64,000 nucleotides of DNA from an uncultured Bacteroidales bacterium (GTDB lineage Bacteria > Bacteroidota > Bacteroidia > Bacteroidales > ML635J-15), in the NCBI GenBank assembly GCA_905234755.1, contig CAJOIT010000002.1:90405-154404 (forward strand), read 5' to 3'. Position numbers and translations under genes: made by a program. Below, one piece after another: positions 28,286 through 38,503 of this stretch. Positions within the stretch are counted from its first letter, which is position 1. Every line of letters begins with the position of its first letter. The notes beneath the pieces were generated by a model, which had not been told where the DNA came from, made no database searches, and was given only the letters and a program-made list of their open reading frames with translations.

Positions 28286-28312
28286 AAAAAAAGGCTTCCA
28301 CTAGGGAAGCCT
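28286..28312 (-). terminator. Intrinsic terminator after lipoprotein paralogue 3
   Basis: On the minus strand AGGCTTCC / GGAAGCCT is followed by seven T; the twin of 27171-27197. Confidence 0.9.
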
Positions 28313-28335
28313 GATTATTTAACAACTTCAACAAA

Positions 28336-29295
28336 TTACTTTGTGTATTCGTAAACATCGGTAGTAACTGTTGTAATGGTGTGCTTGCCACCCAACAAGT
28401 AATCGCGGTTTTCAACTGTAGTAGTCTTAACAGTCGAAGGACTCTTACCGTCGTATTCGTATTCAACAGTCTCAACAGTTTCTGTAGTTATAGTAGTATT
28501 GCCCTGTACAGTCTTGCTGGTTCTAGTTGTCTTTATTATATTATTCTTCGAGTACATTTCTGCAGAAACGCCAGTACCGCAGTAGAAGCCAGCGTAAGGA
28601 TTCAACTTACCGTCATATTCGTAAGTAGTTGTTACAGTTGTTGCATCGTCTGACTTAGCATCCATCTTTACGATATTCTTTCCATCCCATTCAATTGTAA
28701 TGTCAGTTACAACAGTTCTTGTATCTTTAGCTACAATTTCTTCATCACTATCGTTGCAAATTACATCAACAATCTGTCTCGGCAAAACCATAGCAAGAGC
28801 AGCTTCGCACTTCTTTGCAGGGTAGAATCTTGTAACCTTCAACGAATTAACAACCTTTCCGTCGTAGTTGATTTCAACTGTGCTTTCGAGGTTTGCGCCA
28901 TCGTTTACAGTAATCTTCGAGAACTTCTTGTCATCGTTGTAGGTGTATTCAATCTTATGATCACCATACTGAGCGCCAGTGATTCTGTTCTTGTCGTCGT
29001 ACGAATAAGTGGTCTTTTCTGAAGCATACGAAACACCTGTCAAATTCCAAATCCTTGATGTGAAAGTTCTGCTCTCAACAGTCTTGTCACCCCAAGCCCA
29101 TTGTTCACAAACCCATGGATCAGCTTTAGTCTTGTCTTCGTGCTGACCACTAGCATCACTATAGACATCAGTGCTTTCCCAGCTACGGGTAATTTTGTCA
29201 ATTCTCTGTTTTGGCTTGTAAACGCCGTCTTTCTGACACGATACAAATGCAACTGCCATCAATGCAATTGCTGCAATCAATAAATTCTTTTTCAT
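28336..29295 (-). CDS. YD-repeat-like lipoprotein, tandem paralogue 3
   Basis: 319 residues. Lipobox AFVSC, then QKDGVYKPKQRIDKI. The same internal words recur: YSYDDKNRITGAQ, YTYNDDKKFSKI, TYEYDGKLNPYAG, EYEYDGKSPSTV. -7 box TATATTTG at 29333-29340 on the minus strand. It is the first of the three tandem genes in transcription order, yet each copy carries its own promoter box and terminator, so they are separate transcription units rather than one operon. Function unknown. Confidence 0.74.
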   Translation of the reverse strand: MKKNLLIAAIALMAVAFVSCQKDGVYKPKQRIDKITRSWESTDVYSDASGQHEDKTKADPWVCEQWAWGDKTVESRTFTSRIWNLTGVSYASEKTTYSYDDKNRITGAQYGDHKIEYTYNDDKKFSKITVNDGANLESTVEINYDGKVVNSLKVTRFYPAKKCEAALAMVLPRQIVDVICNDSDEEIVAKDTRTVVTDITIEWDGKNIVKMDAKSDDATTVTTTYEYDGKLNPYAGFYCGTGVSAEMYSKNNIIKTTRTSKTVQGNTTITTETVETVEYEYDGKSPSTVKTTTVENRDYLLGGKHTITTVTTDVYEYTK

Positions 29296-29378
29296 CGCAA
29301 TAAAGTTAAAATATTAGTTAATTAATTATTCGCAAATATATCTATTCAGACAAATAGCAATAGTTTTTTCAAAAAAAA

Positions 29379-30590
29379 TTACAACTTGTGATGCATCTTC
29401 TTTGCCTTGGTTTCAAGATAGAATTTGTTGTACTCATTGGGTTCCACCTTGATCGGTACGGTTTCTACTACTTCAAGTCCATAACCCTTGATTCCAGCCA
29501 TCTTGCGCGGATTGTTGGTTATGAGACGCATTTTGGTAACACCAATATGTCTTAATATCTGTGCGCCAACGCCATAGTCGCGCTCGTCGTCCTTGAAACC
29601 AAGGTGCAGGTTTGCCTCAACAGTATCGTAGCCCTGCTCCTGCAACTTGTAGGCGGCAATCTTGTTCATCAGACCAATTCCACGGCCTTCCTGATTGAGG
29701 TATAGCAAAACGCCCTTGCCTTCTTTGTCGATCATCTTCATCGACTCGTGAAGCTGTGTGCCGCAGTCGCATTTCTTCGAACCGAAGATGTCGCCGGTAG
29801 CACAACTCGAATGTACACGCACAAGCACTGGCTCGTCGGGTTTCCATTGGCCCTTGATAAGAGCTACATGCTCCAGACCATTGCAATGCTGGCGGAACGG
29901 GATAACGTCGAAATTGCCATATTCAGTCGGCAGGAACACCCTGTCGCCCATATCCACAAGGCTTTCGGTCTGCAGACGATACTTTATAATGTCGGCAATA
30001 CATATAATCTTAAGTCCGTACTTGTCGGCCACCTCGAAAAGCTGAGGCAGACGAGCCATAGTTCCGTCCTCGTTCATGATTTCGATAAGTGCTGCTGCGG
30101 GGTAAAGTCCTGCCAGACGAGCCAAATCAATTGATGCCTCGGTATGTCCTGCACGACGAAGCACGCCCTTGCTCTTTGCGTAAAGCGGATTTATATGACC
30201 CGGACGGCCAAAGGTTTCGGGCTTGGAATTCGGGTCTGCCAATGCGCGGATGGTGGCAGCGCGGTCGTGTGCCGAAACACCAGTAGTACAGCCTTCCAAC
30301 TTATCAACCGTAACTGTAAATGGTGTTCCCAACATCGAGGTATTGTTCGACACCTGATGTGCAAGCTCCAGTTCCTCGCAACGCTCCTCGGTAATAGGCG
30401 CGCAAAGCACACCGCGACCGTTATGCAACATGAAATTCACAATCTCGGGAGTTATCTTCTCGGCGGCAACTATGAAATCACCTTCATTTTCCCTATCCTC
30501 GTCGTCAACCACGATGACAATCTTGCCCTGCTTGAAATCCTCAATGGCTTCTTCAACAGTATTCAAATGACGCTTAGTATCTTCAATCAT
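29379..30590 (-). CDS. ribBA: Bifunctional DHBP synthase / GTP cyclohydrolase II
   Basis: 403 residues. The N-terminal RibB domain (about 1-205) has [13 protein letters not shown] and [13 protein letters not shown]; the C-terminal RibA domain has the zinc site [20 protein letters not shown] and [10 protein letters not shown]. The two halves start riboflavin synthesis from ribulose 5-phosphate and GTP. A minus-strand TAATTTTG box is at 30643-30650. I looked for an FMN riboswitch in the 116-nt leader and found none. ribF, acting at the end of the same pathway, is nearby at 32210-33130. Confidence 0.97.
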   Translation of the reverse strand: MIEDTKRHLNTVEEAIEDFKQGKIVIVVDDEDRENEGDFIVAAEKITPEIVNFMLHNGRGVLCAPITEERCEELELAHQVSNNTSMLGTPFTVTVDKLEGCTTGVSAHDRAATIRALADPNSKPETFGRPGHINPLYAKSKGVLRRAGHTEASIDLARLAGLYPAAALIEIMNEDGTMARLPQLFEVADKYGLKIICIADIIKYRLQTESLVDMGDRVFLPTEYGNFDVIPFRQHCNGLEHVALIKGQWKPDEPVLVRVHSSCATGDIFGSKKCDCGTQLHESMKMIDKEGKGVLLYLNQEGRGIGLMNKIAAYKLQEQGYDTVEANLHLGFKDDERDYGVGAQILRHIGVTKMRLITNNPRKMAGIKGYGLEVVETVPIKVEPNEYNKFYLETKAKKMHHKL

Positions 30591-30706
30591 TTCGTTTTCC
30601 TTTATAGCGGGAAAGCACCATGCCTCCCTTTTTTTAAGACCGCAAAATTACATTAAAAAATCCGTTTGCAGTCCATAAAAAACAAAAACTTTACAAGCTG
30701 TTTTTC

Positions 30707-32194
30707 CTACTGCTCATCAGCCTCATCGCCACGGTTCTTCTGACGCTTTAATTTAAGGAAATTTATAATCTTATTCATTACTCGCGGATTTATCCTCAGG
30801 TTGTCGTTGGCTACCGAAACAACAAGATAAATACCTATCGGCAACAAAATGATTGAACTTATCCACATTCCGATATATGTAGGAGTTACAAGTTCCTTGA
30901 CCGTGCTCTCGAATGTGGTTGAAATAATGTAGTACAATAGGAATATGAAAACAGAAACTACCGTAGAAAGGCCAAATCCTCCCTTTCGAATTATAGAACC
31001 AAGCGGTATGCCTATCAAACAGAACAACAAGCAAGCCAACGACAACGAATATTTCCTGTACCACTCAATTTCGTGACGAACTATCCACCTCCGCGTACCG
31101 TCAATTTCATCCGACACAATATTCAAATAAGTATTCGCCGAACGGGAATAATTCACAGCAAATTCGTACACCCGCTCCTTCTGCACATTGTCCATCATCG
31201 AAAGCAATGTATCTATCTTGATTTTTGAAACTACCGATTCTCCCTCTGCCGTAATGTTCAATGGCGGAGCCTTCGGACACATTGATGGCATATTATTGCC
31301 ATATACATCGGTAATTCCCTTGTAAATCTGAAAGCGCTTGAAATTCCCACATATTTCCTGCTCCCTGTCGGACAGAGCAACATACAACGAGTCCATTGTA
31401 TATTTCAACTGCTGATTGTTGAGCATCTCGTATCCGCCTTTGAAAAATTCCTCGTTATTCTTGTCGATTCCTGTCGCATCAAGTTCCAAATAAGTAACCT
31501 GACGGTCAAACTTAGAACTCTGGTGCTGGTACTTACTGCCCTTAATATCCTCGTGCCGAGTTCCATCATGAAGTTCGAGAATCATCATCGAATTATCCTC
31601 TGTTATCATGATATTTCCTGACGAAGCCATAGTTACATTGTTAGGTGTTGATGTACCGCGATGATCGTAGATAAGGACACCATTCAAGTCGTTGTTGCGA
31701 GTCTTCTGGTCAACCTTAATGAAAATATCATCAGCCGGCTCTACAAATATGCCATTCTGGATTATAACTTCGGGGCGCTGTTGCTGTATTCCAAACAACA
31801 ACGATCTCATTTTCAAGTTGGTATATGGCATAATATTATTTGAGAAAATGAAAGCAGCAACGCTTATTACAATATTGAATGCTAAAAGCGGTGCCATTAT
31901 CCTGTAAAGCGACACGCCACCCGACTTCATGGCAAAAAGCTCGTTAGTCTCGCCAAACTTGCCCATAGCCATAATTGAGGCAAGTAGTCCTGCCAATGGC
32001 AATGCTAAGGGTACAAGAGAGAACGATGCATAAAACATCAGTTCGAATATTATTGAGAAATCAAGTCCCTTACCCACAAGGTCATCGATATATCTCCACA
32101 GGAATTGCATCAATAGTATGAAGACGCACAACAGGAATGTTATCACCCAAGGTCCTATAAACGCCCGCAAAATATATCTGTGCAATCTCTTCAT
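30707..32194 (-). CDS. LptF/LptG-family permease (lipopolysaccharide export)
   Basis: 495 residues from the ATG at 32192-32194 (MKRLHRYI); a TTG at 32204 would add four residues. Three transmembrane helices lie near the N-terminus, a ~230-residue periplasmic beta-jellyroll in the middle, and three helices at the C-terminus, the YjgP/YjgQ layout. With LptB and LptC these permeases extract LPS from the inner membrane. A TATCTTTG box on the minus strand (32213-32220), overlapping the end of ribF, may serve as its own promoter. Whether it is LptF or LptG cannot be told. Confidence 0.88.
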   Translation of the reverse strand: MKRLHRYILRAFIGPWVITFLLCVFILLMQFLWRYIDDLVGKGLDFSIIFELMFYASFSLVPLALPLAGLLASIMAMGKFGETNELFAMKSGGVSLYRIMAPLLAFNIVISVAAFIFSNNIMPYTNLKMRSLLFGIQQQRPEVIIQNGIFVEPADDIFIKVDQKTRNNDLNGVLIYDHRGTSTPNNVTMASSGNIMITEDNSMMILELHDGTRHEDIKGSKYQHQSSKFDRQVTYLELDATGIDKNNEEFFKGGYEMLNNQQLKYTMDSLYVALSDREQEICGNFKRFQIYKGITDVYGNNMPSMCPKAPPLNITAEGESVVSKIKIDTLLSMMDNVQKERVYEFAVNYSRSANTYLNIVSDEIDGTRRWIVRHEIEWYRKYSLSLACLLFCLIGIPLGSIIRKGGFGLSTVVSVFIFLLYYIISTTFESTVKELVTPTYIGMWISSIILLPIGIYLVVSVANDNLRINPRVMNKIINFLKLKRQKNRGDEADEQ

Positions 32195-32209
32195 GCCGAC
32201 TTGCAATTT

Positions 32210-33130
32210 TTACAAAGATAAAGGTTTTTTGCGAAAATACTCCTCGACAGCCCACCTGTCCTTCTCGAGCTGTTCCACAAGTTTTTCAACTTTATCAAAC
32301 TTCCGCTCGCCTCTGATTCTTGAGCAGAACCTTACCTCCACAGACTTGCCGTACAAGTCATCGGAGCATCCGAGAATATGAAGTTCAATGCTTTGCGACT
32401 TTCCCTCGAATGTAGGGCAAAAACCGATGTTAAGCATTGATTCGTAGCACTTTCCATCAACAAAAGCCAATGCTATATACACACCGTTGGCAGGCACAAC
32501 CTTACGACAATCTGAAATTTCAATGTTGGCCGTAGGAAACCCAATAGTGCGACCAACACCTCGTCCATGCACCACTGTACCCGAAATGCAATACTTATAT
32601 CCAAGATACCTATTGGCGGTTGCCACATCGCCATTTGCAAGCAAATTGCGTATGGATGATGAACTTATGTCATCGGAATAGTCCAAATGGAATCTGTCAA
32701 GGCGCGAAACTGGAATTTTGGCAGACGATATTTCCGAAACGCCATTTTCCTTATGCCCGATGGAATTGTTGTAGCCTAGCAAAAGCCTCGAAACCGAAAG
32801 CTTCGAAACAAGTATTTCATCTATGAATCTGGTGCCAGAAAGCGCTGCAATTTCGGAATTGAAATTCAACACCAACAAATTTCTCACTCCATAATTCTCG
32901 AACAAAGCGAGTTTCTCGTCCATCGTCGAAAGGAGACTTATTTTTCTACCGAAAAACTCCGCCGGATGAGGATTCATGGTTATTACAAGCTCTTCCTCAC
33001 CAATATTTTCAGCCATCTGCTTTATTTGACCTATAATATATTGGTGACCAGTATGCACACCATCGAACACACCGACAGTTGCCACGCAACCACGCGGAAC
33101 ATCCGATGATATTTCATGAAATACTTTCAA
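32210..33130 (-). CDS. ribF: Bifunctional riboflavin kinase / FAD synthetase
   Basis: 306 residues. The N-terminal nucleotidyltransferase (FAD synthetase) has GVFDGVHTGHQ (21-31) and NPHPAEFF; the C-terminal flavokinase has GRTIGFPTANI and NGVYIALAFVDG. It converts riboflavin to FMN and FAD in the cytosol. Minus-strand -7 box TATTTTTG at 33145-33152, close to the start. The LptF/G gene follows after 15 nt. Confidence 0.95.
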   Translation of the reverse strand: MKVFHEISSDVPRGCVATVGVFDGVHTGHQYIIGQIKQMAENIGEEELVITMNPHPAEFFGRKISLLSTMDEKLALFENYGVRNLLVLNFNSEIAALSGTRFIDEILVSKLSVSRLLLGYNNSIGHKENGVSEISSAKIPVSRLDRFHLDYSDDISSSSIRNLLANGDVATANRYLGYKYCISGTVVHGRGVGRTIGFPTANIEISDCRKVVPANGVYIALAFVDGKCYESMLNIGFCPTFEGKSQSIELHILGCSDDLYGKSVEVRFCSRIRGERKFDKVEKLVEQLEKDRWAVEEYFRKKPLSL

Positions 33131-33246
33131 TTCGAAATTTTTTGCAAAAATAAATATTATTTACGATTATTAGATTTACGATTTTAGATTTGACAGAGAT
33201 ATATCCATGCAATTCATGGTATGCAAAAAATTGATAGTTTTGCGGT

Positions 33247-33693
33247 ATGGACAATGCTCAGATTGCATATCAACGGCTGACAATAGAAAAGGACTGCTCG
33301 GAACTAATGGCAAAGCTACCGAACCGAATTTTCATTAACGGTAGATTCGTTGGCATTATGCAACAGAAAAAAGTCACAATAATGATACAGGAAGGGACAT
33401 ACAACATCATGATACAAAGCGTATTTCCTTTCATGTACGCCACATGCATAGCAGAAATAAGCCAAGGTGTGGAAAATGTCATCTCGTTCAAAAATCGGGA
33501 ACGGATATGGGATATTCTGTTTACAATTGACCTTGTACTATGGATTGCAGGATTCTTCGTCTCTCTGCCGGAGCCATGGGATTTAGTTTACGAAATTTCA
33601 ACCAATGTTTTCCTTGCATTATGGCTCATTTACGAATTCTGCATACGCAAAAGATACTATAGGATTAGACAAAGGACAATTGGCAATGGATAA
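33247..33693 (+). CDS. Small membrane protein of unknown function
   Basis: 148 residues. The first ~85 residues are soluble and PEGA-like in feel (PNRIFINGRFVGIM..., IMIQEGTYNIMIQSVFP). Two hydrophobic helices follow at about 95-111 and 116-132, then a basic C-terminus. No family recognised. The -7 box TAGTTTTG at 33235-33242 ends only 4 nt before this ATG, so the transcript would be leaderless or nearly so, unless a downstream Met (M21) is used. The 3' end runs into a degenerate repeat array. Confidence 0.55.
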   Translation: MDNAQIAYQRLTIEKDCSELMAKLPNRIFINGRFVGIMQQKKVTIMIQEGTYNIMIQSVFPFMYATCIAEISQGVENVISFKNRERIWDILFTIDLVLWIAGFFVSLPEPWDLVYEISTNVFLALWLIYEFCIRKRYYRIRQRTIGNG

Positions 33694-33780
33694 TGGATAA
33701 TGTATAATTGACAATTAATAATGGATAATGGATAATGGATAATTAATAATTGATAATGGATAATGGATAATGGATAATTA
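33678..33780. repeat. GGATAATGGATAATT degenerate tandem array
   Basis: The longest of the three arrays of this family: about 14 imperfect 7-nt words (GGATAAT, TGACAAT, TTAATAA), starting in the last codons of the small membrane protein gene. Confidence 0.75.
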
Positions 33781-33782
33781 AC

Positions 33783-33808
33783 AAAAAAGGAGTTCGCAAG
33801 CGAACTCC
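33783..33808 (-). terminator. Intrinsic terminator after the first giant SprB-type gene
   Basis: On the minus strand GGAGTTCGC / GCGAACTCC with a 2-nt loop is followed by six T, 9 nt after the stop codon. Confidence 0.9.
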
Positions 33809-33817
33809 CCTATTGTT

Positions 33818-36800
33818 CTATCTAATAAGCATTATTGTTCCCTGCCTATTGTGTATTACACCGTTCCAATCCTCGAATGTACAGAACCACTGATATAGTC
33901 CTGGAGGACATACGGCATCACCTTGTATCTTATTGCCCCAGTCGGTACCGTCCCATGCGCCTTCGCTACACGATTCGCACGATGCCGATGGATCGTATGT
34001 GTCGCTTCTGAATACAATAGCACCCCATCTGTCGAAAACTGTAAGCATATAGTTGTTCCTTGTGATGCCATTACCGCATATCCTGAAACAATCGTTTATA
34101 CCATCTCCATTTGGAGTGAACGATGTCGGAGCATAAAATGCGAACTCGTTCTGTATTATTATGGAGCGAAGAGTGGTATCGCGACAATATTTATCCGATT
34201 CTGCCACTAGCATTACCTCGAACTCACCAATTCTTCTGTACTTGTGGCGAGGATTCTCGAACAGAGAACTGTCGTTGTCGCCAAAGAACCAGTAGTAGCG
34301 TTCTGCTCCAGTAGAATAGTTTATAAATTCTATCTCAGAATCAAGCATACCGGTAATCAAAGGATCAGTCTCGAACAATGCCTTAGGTTTCGGATATACG
34401 GTAATCATATTGTTGTATGTCTTGTAGAAATGACAACCGAAATTATCTACAAGTTCGAGTGATACATTGTACGAACCTTCGCCACTATACACATGCGTTG
34501 GTCCCCAAGCATCAGAGAATGCATAATCGCCGAACTCCCATAGGGTCTGGTTGGCTGTATTGAACGGCGTGAATGTTACTGCAAACGGAGCACACCCTGC
34601 TATTTCTGAAGCAGTAAACAATGTATCTGGCTTAGGCCTTACATTTATCAGAATCGAATCTTCCACTGGTGTGGTTCCACACATATCGGACAAGGTTATA
34701 TGAACCATCGTTGTCGTATCAAGATTTATGGTAAATGGAGCTGGAACTATTACGCCATTATCGATTGTAAGCTGATACGGACCTCCGTTTCCGCCTTCCG
34801 ACTCAACATTTATCAATGCACCAGTACCCGGGCATATAGTATCGTAGCTTGTAGTAACAGCCCTTATGTTCAGTGGCGGATTCAATGTTATTGTCACTGG
34901 TTGCGAAACAGCAGTACATCCTGCACCATCGGTAACGGTAAGGGTATATGTTGAATTTTCTGTAGGTGTGACAGTCAATATATTGGAATATGATATTACC
35001 GAATCCTGACTTGCCCAAATATAAGTGTAGAACGGTGTTCCACCAGCAGCCTGAGTAGTTATGGTGGTTGTCTGTCCATTGCATATCGTCTGGTTGCTCA
35101 TCGGTAATATATATATAGGTGTAGGTCCTTCAATCGTTATACTGCTTTCGAGACGGCAGTTGTGATCATCTGTTACAGTAACCACATATTCGCCAGGAAC
35201 GGCAGTAATATTGTGCGTTGTTTCACCTTCGGGCCACAGGTACGAATATGGCGGTACACCTCCCTGCACATTGATTAAGGCTGTTCCGTCAGCAGTATTG
35301 CCACACGATGCCGCTGTTGTCATTGTATTCGAGAACATCTGCGACGGCTCATCAATAATAAAATAGGTGTTTACATTACATCCGATATTATCGACAACCG
35401 TAACCGTATATAATCCAGCGCAAAGTCCACGATATATGTAGTTTTCTGACCCCCACATATACTGGAATGGCTGAAGTCCACCATGCATAACGATTTCGGC
35501 ACTACCATCGCACGAACCGAAACAGGTATTATGCACGAGAATCATTGAATCGATAACCATCTCGGGGCTTACGGTAATAGTAAATGTTTCTGTATTCGAC
35601 TGACAACTATGATTATCGGTTACATATACAGAATAGGTTGTAGTCTCATGAAGGGTTGTTTCAAAATTTGGAGTATTGCCAACACTCGAGCCGTCACTTG
35701 TTATCCAATGGAAAGTGTAAGGCATAGTTCCACCAATTGCAGAAGACTGAACAAATGAAGTCGTACCTTCGCAAATCGCACTATTTCCATCGGTAGATAC
35801 AATAAGAGGATCGGGCTGGTTAACTATAAACTCGCGCGACAATGAACATCCATGCTCATCAGCCACTGTAACAACATATACGCCTGCCGACAAATTTTCA
35901 CGACGGGCTGGTGCAAAACCAATATCCGACCACAAATATGTAGGACGACCTGTACCACCTCTTACAGATATGCGGATTGAACCGTCGTATGAACGATAGC
36001 AGGAAAGGTCATTGCTATATGTTGAATTGTCAACGACAACTAACTCATCGGGTTCATTTATCCGATAGTCGAATGTGAGTTCGCAACCATTTGCATCGCT
36101 CAAAGTTACGCTGTAGTCGCCTACACATAAATTGTACAATGTATTGGATGGAGCACTCCACGAATACGAATATGGTAATGTACCACCTGTAGCGGTAATA
36201 GTCGCTGAACCTTGGCAGTCACGGTAGCAAGTATTGTCAACAGTTGATATATCACCTATCATCTTCGAAGGCGCAAAGATATTTACAACCGTATCTTCCG
36301 ATGCACATCCGTTAGCCTCGATATGCAATGACACCGGGTGGGTTGCTGCTTCTGGGTCTTGCCAGTGTATCACATACGGACCAGCACCGCTTCCCGATTC
36401 AACAATTGCGCCATCGAAATCCCAGAAGTACTGAGCGTTGTTTCCAACTGGTCCAGCCGATGTCATATTGCCGAAATATGTGATAGTTGTAGCATCTCCG
36501 TAGCAACTTATTGGCAAATATGCGAAAGTATTAGTCGGTTGCGGATAGAATTCCACAATCACATCATCGTAAGTTGAGCAGTTGTCGTAGTCGCCCAAAT
36601 AAGCTTCTGTCCATCTGAACTTATAAAGACCCCATGTATCAACAAAAACATTTGTTGTTGGAGAATGTTCAGCAGCGAAGGTTGCACTTCCACCAGCAGG
36701 TGCAGAAACTACAGTCCATGTACCTTCATTTCCGGCAGGAAGCGGAGTTGCCGACAGCATATAGCGGTCGGTACAAACGCGAGCATCAACACCAGCGTAT

Positions 36801-38503
36801 GGAGTTGGCTGAACGCAGCAGTGTGCATCATCATGTGCGCGAACCGTAATAATGAGGGTTGTATCGTAAGTACAACCGAAATTGTCGGTAGCAAAAAATG
36901 TATATTCATGATCGCCAGGAACAGCTGGCATTGCTGTAGTAAGCGCAACATGGTCCTGTGCCACACTTTCGCCTTCCCATGTCAAATCCTGCGAGGTTGC
37001 TGAAATATCAAATTCAGTCTGATATGAAATAATATTGTCACCAGCTGGAATCATGTGATCTGCAAAGTGCAATTCTACCGAGAATACTGTTCCATCATCC
37101 GAACCAAGGTGGTCCTGAATATTTATACACCACTCACCGTTTACAGGACATCCGACAAGGCTTGACCAGTTGCCGATTGGTCTATAGTCACCTCCTGGAA
37201 TGTATGGATGGTCGGTATATGTATATCCAACATTATTTGTATATGTGTATGTTGGCGGATTGGATGCAACAGACTCTATTGTTTGTGTTGCTGTTTGATT
37301 CCAGCAATAATGATATGGAGTTCCTTGAATACAAGCATCGCCTCCTTCGTCAACAGGTTCGCCCAAGAACTCCCAGCCACAGTCAGAGCAAGCACTGCCA
37401 TATCCATTGAACAAGTCCATTCTGTTTCCTGATGGACAAGTTATCCAAACTTCAAGGTCGCCGATGTATGAATGTTCGATTTCCATACATATCGACTCGA
37501 TGTCGCTCGCACTCTGGATTGTCTGTCCCTGAGCAAAAGCGTTATGTTCGAAGCACATCGTCTGCACATAATTTGTAACATCCTCGAAGCAGTGTTCCTC
37601 AATGATGGCTTCTGGAATCTGCATAACCCATTCATCCGGCTGCTGCACATGACCATCAAGCCTGATTATTTCACCAATACAAATTGTATCAGGTGTGGCA
37701 GTTGTTCCATTGAATGTCGGCGGCAAAGAAATTACCACAAGGAAAGATTCCGGATAAATGTATGTACAACCGTTAATATCAGTAGCCTGCAGATTAATGT
37801 AATATGCACCTGGCTCTATATCTGCCGTAAGTACATTGTGACCCTCTCCAGAATCCTCGTGACGACCATTTACATCTACCCAGCTCCATGTCCAGTCAAG
37901 GTTTTCATCAGACTGATGGTAACCTTGCGGAGCATCGTTGTTCGGGAAAACGCCATGAGCCGCAATACCAAGGTCATCATTTGAACATGCCTCGTAGCGT
38001 TCCTCAGTAGCATTCCAACGGGCAGTTATATCAGGCACCAAGGTAAAATCCTGACATTCCATACCACAGCTTATCTCTATAGCGAAACCAGCATACTGAC
38101 CAGAACCATCTGTATGCCATGTAAAAGTAGCACATGATGAACTTAACGAATAGTGATGTGTGACTTGTGTTCCTGATGAAGAACTACCTATTCGAGAAGC
38201 AACTAAATTACCATTTGTATTTGTGCCTTCATATATATACATATAATCCCAAGTCGTACTTTCGGTAGTCATTGTAACATCAAGTTCCATTGGATAGTTG
38301 CTCGGCACGCACACAGTAACTGTGTAATCCTCATAACTAGAGTAGTTGCCATTGGGTCCACCAGAGTCGTACAATATTGCAGAGCAACCTGTCATGTTTA
38401 CAGTCTGGTTACTGTTCATCGTTATGGTCTGCTGTGCAAAAGAGCCAACAGCAAACATACATAACAGAACGACTAATAATATTTTAATGCTACCTGTTTT
38501 CAT
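33818..38503 (-). CDS. Giant SprB-repeat surface protein with T9SS type B (gliding motility-associated) tail, paralogue 1
   Basis: 1561 residues. Order of parts: signal peptide (~1-23); a CUB-like domain (~25-145); a beta-rich region; a proprotein-convertase P-like domain (~314-480, with HSYIGDLEVWITCPSGNRMDLF); an Ig-like region; four SprB repeats between about 749 and 1210 (e.g. NTCYRDCQGSATITATGG), interrupted by a PKD-like unit; two PKD domains (~1285-1450, with FGDNDSSLFENPRHKY); and a CHU_C/T9SS type B domain starting near 1456 (FYAPTSFTPNGDGIND). It would be exported by T9SS and surface-attached. Its start overlaps the small upstream gene by 14 nt. Confidence 0.88.
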   Translation of the reverse strand: MKTGSIKILLVVLLCMFAVGSFAQQTITMNSNQTVNMTGCSAILYDSGGPNGNYSSYEDYTVTVCVPSNYPMELDVTMTTESTTWDYMYIYEGTNTNGNLVASRIGSSSSGTQVTHHYSLSSSCATFTWHTDGSGQYAGFAIEISCGMECQDFTLVPDITARWNATEERYEACSNDDLGIAAHGVFPNNDAPQGYHQSDENLDWTWSWVDVNGRHEDSGEGHNVLTADIEPGAYYINLQATDINGCTYIYPESFLVVISLPPTFNGTTATPDTICIGEIIRLDGHVQQPDEWVMQIPEAIIEEHCFEDVTNYVQTMCFEHNAFAQGQTIQSASDIESICMEIEHSYIGDLEVWITCPSGNRMDLFNGYGSACSDCGWEFLGEPVDEGGDACIQGTPYHYCWNQTATQTIESVASNPPTYTYTNNVGYTYTDHPYIPGGDYRPIGNWSSLVGCPVNGEWCINIQDHLGSDDGTVFSVELHFADHMIPAGDNIISYQTEFDISATSQDLTWEGESVAQDHVALTTAMPAVPGDHEYTFFATDNFGCTYDTTLIITVRAHDDAHCCVQPTPYAGVDARVCTDRYMLSATPLPAGNEGTWTVVSAPAGGSATFAAEHSPTTNVFVDTWGLYKFRWTEAYLGDYDNCSTYDDVIVEFYPQPTNTFAYLPISCYGDATTITYFGNMTSAGPVGNNAQYFWDFDGAIVESGSGAGPYVIHWQDPEAATHPVSLHIEANGCASEDTVVNIFAPSKMIGDISTVDNTCYRDCQGSATITATGGTLPYSYSWSAPSNTLYNLCVGDYSVTLSDANGCELTFDYRINEPDELVVVDNSTYSNDLSCYRSYDGSIRISVRGGTGRPTYLWSDIGFAPARRENLSAGVYVVTVADEHGCSLSREFIVNQPDPLIVSTDGNSAICEGTTSFVQSSAIGGTMPYTFHWITSDGSSVGNTPNFETTLHETTTYSVYVTDNHSCQSNTETFTITVSPEMVIDSMILVHNTCFGSCDGSAEIVMHGGLQPFQYMWGSENYIYRGLCAGLYTVTVVDNIGCNVNTYFIIDEPSQMFSNTMTTAASCGNTADGTALINVQGGVPPYSYLWPEGETTHNITAVPGEYVVTVTDDHNCRLESSITIEGPTPIYILPMSNQTICNGQTTTITTQAAGGTPFYTYIWASQDSVISYSNILTVTPTENSTYTLTVTDGAGCTAVSQPVTITLNPPLNIRAVTTSYDTICPGTGALINVESEGGNGGPYQLTIDNGVIVPAPFTINLDTTTMVHITLSDMCGTTPVEDSILINVRPKPDTLFTASEIAGCAPFAVTFTPFNTANQTLWEFGDYAFSDAWGPTHVYSGEGSYNVSLELVDNFGCHFYKTYNNMITVYPKPKALFETDPLITGMLDSEIEFINYSTGAERYYWFFGDNDSSLFENPRHKYRRIGEFEVMLVAESDKYCRDTTLRSIIIQNEFAFYAPTSFTPNGDGINDCFRICGNGITRNNYMLTVFDRWGAIVFRSDTYDPSASCESCSEGAWDGTDWGNKIQGDAVCPPGLYQWFCTFEDWNGVIHNRQGTIMLIR

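Noticed and set aside
30591-30706. FMN riboswitch before ribBA
   Set aside because: The 116-nt leader lacks the conserved AGGGUGAAAUUCC-type core and has only an ordinary -7 box.
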